NCBI RefSeq assembly: GCF_030341905.1
Contig: NZ_JATAAF010000005.1
Span: 62,001-126,000, forward strand
Reading direction: 5' to 3'
DNA from: Porticoccus sp. W117
GTDB taxonomy: Bacteria > Pseudomonadota > Gammaproteobacteria > Pseudomonadales > Porticoccaceae
Length of the DNA: 64,000 bases
Shown here: in pieces, positions 52,675-61,504 of the stretch
How positions within the stretch are numbered: position 1 is the stretch's first letter
Layout of the letters: every line of letters begins with the position of its first letter
Translations under genes and position numbers: made by a program
The notes under the pieces: generated by a model
Databases searched by the model: none
Told to the model about the DNA's origin: nothing
What the model saw: only the letters and a program-made list of their open reading frames with translations

Positions 52675-55515
52675 TTAGAATCGGACGGTGGCACCTACAT
52701 AGAAGAAGCGACCAATCGGATCGTAAACACCTGCTGCGGTACCAGTACCGGTATCGGCGTTCTCAGACGGCTCTGGGATATAGGGAGGATCATTATCCAG
52801 AGCGTTGTTGATACCCGCAGAGAACTCGTAAGTAGCACCGCTGTCACCTTCGAGTACGTAACGGGTGTTCAGGTCATGGTAACTTGCGTGACCGATATCA
52901 TTGAGTGGGGAACCTTGGAACGCAGGTGAGTTATCTGCAGATCCTTGGCCGATGTAGCGCCACGTCCAGGAGTGGGTCCAGGCGCCGGTGTTCCAGCTCA
53001 AGCGGTTGTTCCACTTGACTTCATTGTAGCCAGGCTCACGCAGGTTATCTTCCAGCTCGTCAAAGATAACGCGCTCCCAGTCCGTGGTGAAGGTGCCGCG
53101 AGAGTTCCAGCTGAAAGTGCCTTCACCCAAACCAATATCTGCGGCATCGAACTGCCAGTTGAAATCGATATCAACACCTTGAGTGGACAGACGACCAATG
53201 TTTTCAATGCCGAAGTCCAGGCGGTTGATGATAAAGCCCAAGTTGGCTCCGTTACGCTGAATACCCACACAGAACGGGTTGTTGGGGAAGTCAGCTGCTG
53301 CGTAACACTGGTCCAGCTTGATTTGAGGCTCAATGGGTTCAACGGCATCTTCAATTTCAATATCGAAGTAATCCACAGTTAATGACATACCTTCAGCCCA
53401 GCTTGGGACGTAGACAAAGCCGATGGTAGTAGAGTCAGAAGTCTCTTCTGTCAGGCGTGGGTTACCGCTTTGGAAACCACCTGCGGAGGAGCCGTTCACA
53501 CCGGGGTCAAAGTTGCTGGGAATGCCCAGTGAAGCACAGTTGGCAGCAGTATTTCCCGGAGCTCCGGCGCCACCATTGATACAGGGGTCTGTAAAGCTCT
53601 CGAAGGTTTCACTGCCGGGGTCAAACAATTCGGCCACATTGGGGGCACGAACAGCTTGTGATTGGGTAACACGTACAGTCAAGTCACTGAATGGCGTCCA
53701 TTTCAGGCCAGTTTTCCACTGAGATACGCCACCAACGGTACTGTAGTCTCCGTAACGGTAGGCTGCGTCAAAGCCGAGGTAGTCGGCACCGGGGGCGTCC
53801 TGAATAATGGGTACATCCACTTCGCCGTAGATTTCCCATACATCGTAGTTGCCAGATACGGGTGCGGATGCGTTAGATGAGCTAAGTCCCGCTGCTGCCA
53901 AGGCGTCAACTGTACGGTCGTACTGCTCTTTGCGATATTCAAAGCCGGTGGCGTACTTGATCATGCCGCCGCCCCACTCAAACAGATCGCCGGTCAGGTT
54001 GCCGCCAACCACTTGTTGTTGCAAGCGGGCGTTGGAAGATGCGGGTACGCGGACATAGTCAACAGCTGCATCACTGATAGAGCCAACACCAAATACATCG
54101 ATGGCTACACAACCCAAACTGCGAGCCAGAGCATCCTTACAGCGGAATTGCCCGGGGTTGTCGGGATCGGGCTCGGCATCCAGACCTTGTGAGAAGAACA
54201 AGGTGTTGAAATCACCGGTGCGATTCAGGCTGGCATTGGTTTGACCAAATTGATAATAAACATCCCAGCGAGAGCCGCTTTCCAGCTCACCTTCCAGGCC
54301 AAATGCGGCGCGGATAGTGTCACGGGAAGGGCTGGTTTGGCGGGGGCCAAGCTCGAAGAAACGCTTACGCCAAACGATATCATCATCGGCAGTCAGGGGT
54401 GAACCTGCGTCCGTATAAGCCTGGCGAATTTCATCCGGAATGAACGGGTTGTCACCTGGGATGGTCAGCGGGTTGGCACCTACAGACAGGAATTGACCGG
54501 CAATTGTTGGTTCCAGGTTGTTGCTGGTATCTGTTTGGGTGTACGAAGTTTCAACAAAGAACTTGGTATTTTCTGAAATTTCGTAGTTCAAGTTGACGTT
54601 GATGTTTTTGCGCGTCAAAGGCAGTTGGATTTTACGGAAAGCTGCGCGGTTAAAGCCGTCTTCAGCGGAAACGAAAGGCTTAACCCAGTCGCCATTGGCA
54701 TCCTGAGTAACAAACCCGAATTGAGTTGAGCCATCCGGATTGGTTCCAATTGGGGCGTTGATGCTGCCTTGGGGAGCAAACGAACTAAATGACTGGAAAT
54801 CGCCAAAAAAGTTGTCTGTGGCAGACAGTGGGCGGTCAATCGAGTCAACAGAGCTCAGCTCTTGCAGGCCAAGGTGTACCATGGCGTGACCTTTGCCGTC
54901 TGCAAAGGAGGAACCACCAGTGATGGATACATTGAAGTCCTGGCCATCCCCTTCATTGCTGATACCGTACTGGGTATCAATTTCCATGCCTTCGAAATCT
55001 TTCTTGGTAATAATGTTGATTACACCAGCCATTGCTTCGGAACCGTATACAGCAGAAGCACCACCAGTGATCACTTCGATGCGCTCAATAAAAGCAGCGG
55101 GAATGGAGTTCAAGTCAACAACAGACGGGTTGTCGATATCGCCGGAAACATGACGGCGGCCATTGACCAGTACCAAGGTGCGGGTTGTGCCCAGGTTGCG
55201 CAGGTCAACAGTAGCAATACCACTGGCAAATACGTTGAAGTTTGAAGTGGTTTGAGCAACACCGGGGATACCGGTAGATGGCAATTCAAACAGTGTGTCA
55301 GCGATATTGGTGTTGGCAGAAATTTTCAGAGTTTCCGCATCCAGTACAGTGACTGGTGTCGCGGAGGTCAGGTTGCCACGGGCGATACGCGAACCGGTAA
55401 CCACTACCTCTTCATCAATGTTGGACTCTTCATCTGCAGCGAAGGCTGCCGGTGCACCAAGAGCGTACAGGCCAATGGCCGAGCTGATGGCAAGTGTTAA
55501 TGGTTTTTTAAGCAT
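52675..55515 (-). CDS. TonB-dependent receptor without STN domain
   Basis: Outer-membrane transporter of 946 residues. A signal peptide (LTLAISSAIGLYALGAPAAFA) leads into a TonB-box-like acidic segment (EEVVVTGSRIARGNLTSATP), the plug (VDLRNLGTTRTLVLVNGRRH, FIERIEVITGGASAVYGSEA, MAGVINIITKKDFEG) and a barrel ending FFYVGATVRF. It lacks an STN domain, so it transports but does not signal. Several cysteines in extracellular-loop positions (RCKDALARSLGCVA) may form disulfides. GAGGGGATC is a strong ribosome site. It follows the STN receptor on the same strand; the AT-rich 233-nt gap suggests its own promoter. Substrate unknown. Confidence 0.92.
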   Translation of the reverse strand: MLKKPLTLAISSAIGLYALGAPAAFAADEESNIDEEVVVTGSRIARGNLTSATPVTVLDAETLKISANTNIADTLFELPSTGIPGVAQTTSNFNVFASGIATVDLRNLGTTRTLVLVNGRRHVSGDIDNPSVVDLNSIPAAFIERIEVITGGASAVYGSEAMAGVINIITKKDFEGMEIDTQYGISNEGDGQDFNVSITGGSSFADGKGHAMVHLGLQELSSVDSIDRPLSATDNFFGDFQSFSSFAPQGSINAPIGTNPDGSTQFGFVTQDANGDWVKPFVSAEDGFNRAAFRKIQLPLTRKNINVNLNYEISENTKFFVETSYTQTDTSNNLEPTIAGQFLSVGANPLTIPGDNPFIPDEIRQAYTDAGSPLTADDDIVWRKRFFELGPRQTSPSRDTIRAAFGLEGELESGSRWDVYYQFGQTNASLNRTGDFNTLFFSQGLDAEPDPDNPGQFRCKDALARSLGCVAIDVFGVGSISDAAVDYVRVPASSNARLQQQVVGGNLTGDLFEWGGGMIKYATGFEYRKEQYDRTVDALAAAGLSSSNASAPVSGNYDVWEIYGEVDVPIIQDAPGADYLGFDAAYRYGDYSTVGGVSQWKTGLKWTPFSDLTVRVTQSQAVRAPNVAELFDPGSETFESFTDPCINGGAGAPGNTAANCASLGIPSNFDPGVNGSSAGGFQSGNPRLTEETSDSTTIGFVYVPSWAEGMSLTVDYFDIEIEDAVEPIEPQIKLDQCYAAADFPNNPFCVGIQRNGANLGFIINRLDFGIENIGRLSTQGVDIDFNWQFDAADIGLGEGTFSWNSRGTFTTDWERVIFDELEDNLREPGYNEVKWNNRLSWNTGAWTHSWTWRYIGQGSADNSPAFQGSPLNDIGHASYHDLNTRYVLEGDSGATYEFSAGINNALDNDPPYIPEPSENADTGTGTAAGVYDPIGRFFYVGATVRF

Positions 55516-55715
55516 TTTTGATCCCCTCGATTTTCATTACTGAATACTTATGCCCTGTTTTGGGCACTTCAGTCTGGAGACGAACAAAAAAGGTAATGCC
55601 TCAACAAAAAGAGAATAAAAGTTCCTCAATGAGGGAAAATAAATCGAAATAAGAAAAATATAACTACTGAGGCCGGTTTTTGGGTGTTTTGTTTCTTTTA
55701 TTTGTCTTGTGGTAG

Positions 55716-55737
55716 ATAAAAATCTTACCAATAAGAT
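55716..55737 (-). terminator. Weak terminator after the STN receptor
   Basis: On the minus strand ATCTTA-TTGG-TAAGAT (55722-55737) is followed by TTTTTATC. The stem is short and AT-only, so termination may be partial. The rest of the gap 55516-55748 is AT-rich with small hairpins (tcctcaatgaggga near 55622, gccctgttttgggc near 55553) and no recognised operator. Confidence 0.5.
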
Positions 55738-55748
55738 AAATATTGCAA

Positions 55749-58691
55749 CTAAAAGTTGTGGGTGACTCGGGCATACCAGAAGCGCCCAATGCCATCGTAG
55801 TTGCGGCTGTCAAAGTTGTCGTTAAAGGCAGAGGCCAAAAATGGTGGGGAGGTATCGAGGATGTTGTCTATGCCAACCGCGAAGCGGGTCTTGTCCTGGT
55901 GCAGATATGTGTATTGCAGGTCATGGGTCAGCCAGGATGAAGAATCCCGAAAATTGTTGTTATTGGGTATTTGCTCAATTAACGAGTCAACAAAATTTAT
56001 CGAATAAGCCGCTTCCCAATTACTGCGCTGCAGATAGAAATTAACATGAACCTTCCATTTCGGTAGGGAGCCGTTGCCGTCGGCGGCGGCGTCCTCAAAG
56101 CTGCCTGCCAAATCGTCCACAGGAGCCAGAGGGGATACCTGAGAGAGGTATTTTTGCAGGTAGGTGGCACTGATGTTGCTGGACAACACACCCAACCAAT
56201 CCCAGTAGTAGTGCCAGTAGGCGCTCAGGTCAGCACCTGTTATGCGGCGCATGCCCAGATTCGCCTGGGTGCTGATAATGCGCACAATCTCACCATTGCT
56301 GTCGCGAATTACCCGGTCGGGAAAGAGTCCGGATTCCGCGTTGGCTGTTAGGAAAAATTGCGCATTGGCATCGATAATATCGTTCTGCGATATATCGAAC
56401 AGGTCCAGAGTTAGCGACAGGTCTGCACTACTTTCCGGCTCCCAGCTGATGCCGAGCGAGGCATTGCGGGAGGTTTCAGGGGATAGCTGTTGATTTCCGC
56501 CCAGTAACGCCAGGAATTGATTGCGGTTTGGATCTGATTGTTGACTGCAGCCAACCAGTACGCCGACGTTTTCCGCGTTTGAGCAGGGATCTTGAAGTAT
56601 GGGTTGATCCTGACTGACACCTTTATATAACTCAATCAGCGATGGCGCTCTAAACCCCTCGGAATAGCTGGCGCGCAGGTGCCACTCAGGGGCTGGTTGG
56701 TAGCGAATGGCGATTTTTGGGTTGGTGCTGGAGCCAAAATCGCTGTAATCCGAGTGGCGCAGGGCGACGCTCAGGTCGAGTTGGGTGCTGCCGTTGTTGC
56801 CTGCCAGTAGAGGCACCAGCCACTCCATGTAGGCTTCCCCGACATTGCGGCTGCCCAGTGAGTCGGCAAAGTTGATGCCGCCTGCCAGCAGCCCCTGTCT
56901 GGCCAGCGGGTCTGGGGTGGTGCTGATGGATTCGTGGCGTATTTCCAGGCCCATGGCCAATCCCAGGTCTCCGGCGGGCAGTGACCACAGATCGCGGCTA
57001 AGATCGAAGGTGAGGTTGCGCAGTTGTGTATTGCCAAGGGAATTGATGTCGGCGCCAATAAAATCTGCCTGCTGTTGGTTCAATGAGCCAGCGGGGGCAA
57101 ACAGATTAATCGCGACACAATCTTCCGTGCATTCTGAGGCTGGTCCCACGCCTCGCTGCAGATTCGCCAGGTTCACCAGCCCGGTAACCTGCTCCCTTGC
57201 CCGGGTTTGGCTCCAGTTGTAGTGCAGTGACCAGCGCCAGTGGTCGTTGTTGCCATTGATGCCAAAGGTCAGTCGTGAGGCTTGATTTTCATTGGTTTGG
57301 TCGCGCCTCCCCAGCTCCAGCATGCGGCGGCGCAGGTCGGTGATTTCCTCATCGAAGGGATTGAAAGTGGCGTCTGCAGCAATTGTGACGGGCACCAGTT
57401 CAAAGGCGGTAAACAGGGGGCTGGGGGCAAACGCAATGGTGGACTCGGTCAACGTGTAACTGGCGGCCAAATCAACAGTGAGCTGCTTGTTGATGCGGTA
57501 TTCGCTGTTGGCATACACGGAACTGCGTCGCGAAGGGGTCAGCGATGAGGTAAAAGCCGGGAAGTCAAACAGGTCTTCGTCGGTGGCCGCCCGAAAATCG
57601 CCGTTGTTGTCGCCAGTGGCACCCTCGTTGAGAATAAGGGTATTGTCATTGAACTCAAAACGAGCGCTGGGAGTGGCGGTGGAGCGATTGTCGATGCCGC
57701 CTCGGTCGCGGCCATCGGCACTGCGTGAGAAATCCCGGTCGCGGCTGTTAAAGCCGGATTGATCAAAATGGCTGGCGGCGATCACAAAAGAGCCCTGCTC
57801 TCCGCTGGCGCCCCACACCAGGCTGGTAGTGGCGGTTTCGTTGTCGCCGGCGCCGGTTTGCCCGTAGTAGGTTTCCAGCTGTAAGCCGTCAAACTTGCGG
57901 CGCAGAATCACATTCACCACCCCGGCAATGGCGTCGGAGCCGTAGACCGCAGAGGCGCCATCCTTGAGGATTTCGATGCGCTCTACGGCGGCAGCGGGAA
58001 TGGTGTTCAGGTCGACGGCATCGCCGCCAAAGCCATTGCTGGCAACTCGCTGGCCGTTTAGCAGTACCAGGGTATTGCTGGCGGGTAGGCCTCGCAAAGT
58101 AACCGTGGCAGTGCCATCGCCGCCGTTGCTGACAGCGGTGCTGGTGGAGTTGCCGGAGATGATGGGTACAAATTTCAATTGATCAGACAGCGATTGAGCG
58201 CCACTCAGGGTTAATTCCCTGTTGCTGAGCACTTCCACCGGTGCAAATCCCATGGTTTCGTTGCGGCGCAGGCGGGAGCCAGTGATGGGGGTGCCGCGTA
58301 CAATCACCTCTTCCATACGATCCTGAACGATACCGTCGCTGGCTTCACTGTTCTCCGGCTGGGTCGCTTTAACAATAGCAACCGCTTTAGGGGAGATCAC
58401 CCTGTACTTCAGGGGCATGTTAGTCAGCGCGCTCTCCAATGCCTGCAACAGGGGCAACTCCCCCTGCAGCTTGCTGTTGCGCAGATCCCTGACCATGCGA
58501 TGGGAGAAAACAATAGAGACTTTGGACTTGCGCCCCAATTCGATCAGGGTTTCGGAAAGGGGCTGCTCCGGGACGTCAAGGGATAGGGTACTGTGGATGT
58601 CGGCATAACTGATATGGCACGCCAATAGCGGCAGTGTCGCCAGACACCGCCGCCAACGTCTTTTCGCTTGGCTGCTGCCAAATTTCAACAT
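55749..58691 (-). CDS. TonB-dependent receptor with N-terminal STN signalling domain
   Basis: Outer-membrane receptor of 980 residues. A signal peptide ending near ISYADIH is followed by an STN domain (~35-110, LDVPEQPLSETLIELGRKSK), a plug (VTLRGLPASNTLVLLNGQRV, DLNTIPAAAVERIEILKDGA, SAVYGSDAIAGVVNVILRRK) and a barrel ending FWYARVTHNF. The STN domain together with the upstream fecR and sigma genes marks a trans-envelope signalling receptor. No iron-specific trait or Fur box was recognised. The fecR gene ends 105 nt upstream. That gap holds a small hairpin (58703-58732) and TATACT, which could be a separate -10. Confidence 0.93.
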   Translation of the reverse strand: MLKFGSSQAKRRWRRCLATLPLLACHISYADIHSTLSLDVPEQPLSETLIELGRKSKVSIVFSHRMVRDLRNSKLQGELPLLQALESALTNMPLKYRVISPKAVAIVKATQPENSEASDGIVQDRMEEVIVRGTPITGSRLRRNETMGFAPVEVLSNRELTLSGAQSLSDQLKFVPIISGNSTSTAVSNGGDGTATVTLRGLPASNTLVLLNGQRVASNGFGGDAVDLNTIPAAAVERIEILKDGASAVYGSDAIAGVVNVILRRKFDGLQLETYYGQTGAGDNETATTSLVWGASGEQGSFVIAASHFDQSGFNSRDRDFSRSADGRDRGGIDNRSTATPSARFEFNDNTLILNEGATGDNNGDFRAATDEDLFDFPAFTSSLTPSRRSSVYANSEYRINKQLTVDLAASYTLTESTIAFAPSPLFTAFELVPVTIAADATFNPFDEEITDLRRRMLELGRRDQTNENQASRLTFGINGNNDHWRWSLHYNWSQTRAREQVTGLVNLANLQRGVGPASECTEDCVAINLFAPAGSLNQQQADFIGADINSLGNTQLRNLTFDLSRDLWSLPAGDLGLAMGLEIRHESISTTPDPLARQGLLAGGINFADSLGSRNVGEAYMEWLVPLLAGNNGSTQLDLSVALRHSDYSDFGSSTNPKIAIRYQPAPEWHLRASYSEGFRAPSLIELYKGVSQDQPILQDPCSNAENVGVLVGCSQQSDPNRNQFLALLGGNQQLSPETSRNASLGISWEPESSADLSLTLDLFDISQNDIIDANAQFFLTANAESGLFPDRVIRDSNGEIVRIISTQANLGMRRITGADLSAYWHYYWDWLGVLSSNISATYLQKYLSQVSPLAPVDDLAGSFEDAAADGNGSLPKWKVHVNFYLQRSNWEAAYSINFVDSLIEQIPNNNNFRDSSSWLTHDLQYTYLHQDKTRFAVGIDNILDTSPPFLASAFNDNFDSRNYDGIGRFWYARVTHNF

Positions 58692-58796
58692 ATACGCCTA
58701 AAGCGGCATGGAGTGTCCGTACCATGCGCCGCATCAAAAGATTCAAAGTCCCTAGTATAGAACGATCTGAAGCGGATCGGGAGGACAGGATGTGGC

Positions 58797-59798
58797 CTAA
58801 GAGTCAGAAGATTTGTGCAATCTCAGGCGATCGTTGTTGAGTGTCGCGGTCAATGCCAGTGCTTCGGCAACTGCCTGGGCGGTTTCCAAGGGACGCTCCG
58901 TAGAGAATGTGCCAGAAATCGGAAGCTGTGCAGAGTCTGTAGCCGCGAGTTCAATCGGGGTTTTGCTGTAGCGATTGAGAGTGGTCACTACATCGCTGAG
59001 CGGGGTGTTGTCGAACACAATCTGGCTTTGGCGCCAGGCGGTCACTAGGTCGCTGTCGATGGCGCGAAGGTTGCGCAAGCCATCTTTGCTGTCGAAGCTG
59101 ATTGCCTGACCTACTTCGACAAATTTCGGCAGACTGGGCTGGGCCTGGTGAGTGACCTGAACCGTGCCCTCGGTAACGGTAATTTCGGCGGCTTCATCGG
59201 TGGTTTTGTAGATATTAAAAGCGGTGCCCACAGCTTGAGCCTGGGCGCCGTCCAATTCCACTACAAACGGGCGTTGTTTGTCTTTGGCCACAGAGAAGTA
59301 GGCTTCGCCGTCAATCAGGTGCAACCAGCGCTGTTCATCGCTGTAGCTGACTTCCAGGGTGGAGTTGGTGTTGAGTTCCACCTGGGAGCCGTCATCAAGG
59401 GTGATGGCCAGGCTCTCACCGATAGCCGTGTGGTACCTGTCCAATTGCTGAGAGGGCACCAAGGTGATTACCAAGGCAACAACAATGGCTGCGGTGGCAG
59501 CAAATGCACCTGCGGCGCGCCAGCTGAACCACTGCTGCAGCCAGGAGGGCTTGGAGCATTCGGTTGAGCTGCTTTCTGTGGCGGGCTGTTCCAGTGGTAA
59601 TTTACTGGCAACACCCAGATCGCCCCACATTTCCGCTACCTGATCGAACGCAGCGCGGTGATTTGCGCTTTTGGATACCCAGTCGGCAAACTGCTCAAGC
59701 TCAGAATTCGCCAGCTTTTCCGCACGCAGCCGAACCACCCAAGCACAGGCTTGGTCGAACAAATCGTCTCTGGATTGTGGTTGGGCTAGCTCAGACAT
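58797..59798 (-). CDS. FecR-like sigma regulator
   Basis: A 333-residue inner-membrane signal relay. The cytoplasmic N terminus has the usual DUF4880-like layout (FDQACAWVVRLRAEKLANSE, FADWVSKSANHRAAFDQVA). One membrane helix lies near residues 93-113 (AGAFAATAAIVVALVITLVP). The periplasmic FecR domain includes LAITLDDGSQVELNTNSTLE and EAYFSVAKDKQRPFVVEL, and the C-terminal segment IVFDNTPLSDVVTTLNRYSK is STN-like. It stands between the sigma gene and the STN receptor, the usual order. Confidence 0.93.
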   Translation of the reverse strand: MSELAQPQSRDDLFDQACAWVVRLRAEKLANSELEQFADWVSKSANHRAAFDQVAEMWGDLGVASKLPLEQPATESSSTECSKPSWLQQWFSWRAAGAFAATAAIVVALVITLVPSQQLDRYHTAIGESLAITLDDGSQVELNTNSTLEVSYSDEQRWLHLIDGEAYFSVAKDKQRPFVVELDGAQAQAVGTAFNIYKTTDEAAEITVTEGTVQVTHQAQPSLPKFVEVGQAISFDSKDGLRNLRAIDSDLVTAWRQSQIVFDNTPLSDVVTTLNRYSKTPIELAATDSAQLPISGTFSTERPLETAQAVAEALALTATLNNDRLRLHKSSDS

Positions 59799-59917
59799 GG
59801 CCGTTTATTAGTTTCCAAATAGCGTTTTTATTGCTGTGATCCTACGGTATAGACGTTTCAGACTTGTGAATCCGCAGGAATACTTGCAAAAAATGTGACA
59901 AAAGTGTGACCCGTCAC

Positions 59918-60451
59918 TCATTCTGGGCCACCTATTTTATCAGTAAGCAAGGCTTGCCGGCACTGCTTGAGGGCTTCGAGGATGTATTTTTCCACGCTGC
60001 TGACCGAAACGCCCATCAGCTTGGCTATTTCGCCATAGGGCAGATTGCGGGTGCGGCTCAGCATAAACGCCTGGCGTACATTGCTGGGCATGGATTCAAT
60101 GACGTGGTAGATGTCGGCGCTTTTCTGTTGGGCTTCCAGGAGCTGATCGGGTGAATCGCTGCTGGCGGATGGCTCGCTTTCTACTTTGGCGTGCTCTTTG
60201 TCCAAATAATTGTTCATTCTCGCCTGGCGGCGCAGCTGGTCTACCGACATATTGGCGGCCACCTGGAACAGAAAGGCGCGCGGGTTGTCCACCCGTTCAG
60301 GGTTATCCATGGTGTACAGACGCAGGAAAGTGCTCTGAGCGATGTCCTCGGCATCCTCGCGGTTTTTCAGCCGCTTGCTCAGGAAGTTCACCAGAGTGGG
60401 GCCGTGCTTTTTGATGAGGCGCTCTATGCGGCGCTTATTGGAATATTTCAT
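59918..60451 (-). CDS. ECF sigma factor, FecI-like
   Basis: A 177-residue ECF sigma factor. Region 2 (VNFLSKRLKNREDAEDIAQS, FLRLYTMDNPERVDNPRAFL) and region 4 (ESMPSNVRQAFMLSRTRNLP, then IAKLMGVSVSSVEKYILEAL) are clear. It heads the series sigma - fecR - STN receptor. No copy of the CACCGGTAGGGT promoter block of the other system was found here, so the two systems seem to use different promoters. GGGTAGAGACTCC on the minus strand upstream is a possible element, not assignable. Confidence 0.92.
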   Translation of the reverse strand: MKYSNKRRIERLIKKHGPTLVNFLSKRLKNREDAEDIAQSTFLRLYTMDNPERVDNPRAFLFQVAANMSVDQLRRQARMNNYLDKEHAKVESEPSASSDSPDQLLEAQQKSADIYHVIESMPSNVRQAFMLSRTRNLPYGEIAKLMGVSVSSVEKYILEALKQCRQALLTDKIGGPE

Positions 60452-60531
60452 CTGGTGTTTAGGGGTGGGAGTCTCTACCCTGTCGATGAACGCAATCTAC
60501 CACAAAAAGGGGCAGAGGCGAGCAAGCGATT

Positions 60532-61494
60532 ATGCGCAGTATTCAACTTGAAAGTACGGATTTTGAGGCAATTCGCAGCCAGTTGCCACAGCTTGCCTAT
60601 CATTTGACCACTGATTCGGCGCCAACGCAGCCACTGCTGCAGCAATTCTTGTGTCAATATAACTTTCCAGCTCTGAACGACCCCCAGACGGCTTTACGGG
60701 TAGGCCAATTTGAGGTGGACAACCGCGTTATATGTTCCTACTACTGGGTTCCAGATCGCTGCCGTGGCACCACCTTTCTGGTGCACGGTTACTTCGATCA
60801 TGTGGGTCTGTATGGCCACCTGATAGAACATTTGTTGTCTTGCGGTCAGGCGGTAGTGGCATTTGACCTGCCGGGTCACGGCCTGTCAGATGGTGAGCCA
60901 TTGGCGATTGATCACTTTCGCAGTTACCAACAAGTATTGGAATGTTTGCTAGATAAATGCCAGCATTTCCCCAAGCCGTTTCACGGTGTAGGCCAGAGTA
61001 CCGGTGGGGCTGTGTTGTTGGGGCTATTACAGCAATTGCATTCAGAGGGGCGGAGTACACCTGCTTTTGAGCGAACTTATCTTCTGGCTCCCCTGGTTCG
61101 GCCCTGGCAATGGCGGCGCAAATTGCTCAAGTTCTGGCTGCTGCGCTGGTTAGTATCCAGTGCACCCCGTGAGTTTGCGGTGAATTCCCACGATCGGGAC
61201 TTTTTGCGCTTTTTGGAAAAAGGGGAGCCGTTGCAACAGCGGCATATCCCCCTCAGCTGGGTGCGTGCCATGGTACGGTGGGGGCGGGATTTTGCTGGGC
61301 CTGCCCCGTGCCGCTGGCCGATTACTGTTGTTCAGGGGGATTGCGATACCACTGTTGATGGTCCCTACAATATCAAGCGCATTCAGCAGCAGTTTCCACA
61401 GGCGGGTGTTCATATTGTGGAGGGTGCGATGCACCATATGGTGAATGAGCGCGAGGATATTCGCGCCCGTATCCTGAAGCTTATCGATTTGTAG
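60532..61494 (+). CDS. Alpha/beta hydrolase, lysophospholipase-like
   Basis: A 320-residue serine hydrolase. The oxyanion region is TTFLVHGYFDHVGLYGHLIE, then VVAFDLPGHGLSDGEP. The nucleophile elbow is GVGQSTGGAVLLG (Ser in GQSTG), an acidic residue is in VVQGDCDTTVDG, and the catalytic His is in EGAMHHMVNE. The arrangement resembles monoglyceride lipases and lysophospholipase PldB-type proteins. No signal peptide, so cytoplasmic. Substrate not determinable. It diverges from the sigma gene, sharing an 80-nt promoter gap. Confidence 0.88.
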   Translation: MRSIQLESTDFEAIRSQLPQLAYHLTTDSAPTQPLLQQFLCQYNFPALNDPQTALRVGQFEVDNRVICSYYWVPDRCRGTTFLVHGYFDHVGLYGHLIEHLLSCGQAVVAFDLPGHGLSDGEPLAIDHFRSYQQVLECLLDKCQHFPKPFHGVGQSTGGAVLLGLLQQLHSEGRSTPAFERTYLLAPLVRPWQWRRKLLKFWLLRWLVSSAPREFAVNSHDRDFLRFLEKGEPLQQRHIPLSWVRAMVRWGRDFAGPAPCRWPITVVQGDCDTTVDGPYNIKRIQQQFPQAGVHIVEGAMHHMVNEREDIRARILKLIDL

Positions 61495-61504
61495 CTCTTT
61501 CCAG

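Noticed and set aside
52675-58691. Fur boxes or siderophore genes at the TonB receptors
   Set aside because: No Fur-type dyad or siderophore biosynthesis or transport gene was recognised, so an iron role is not claimed.
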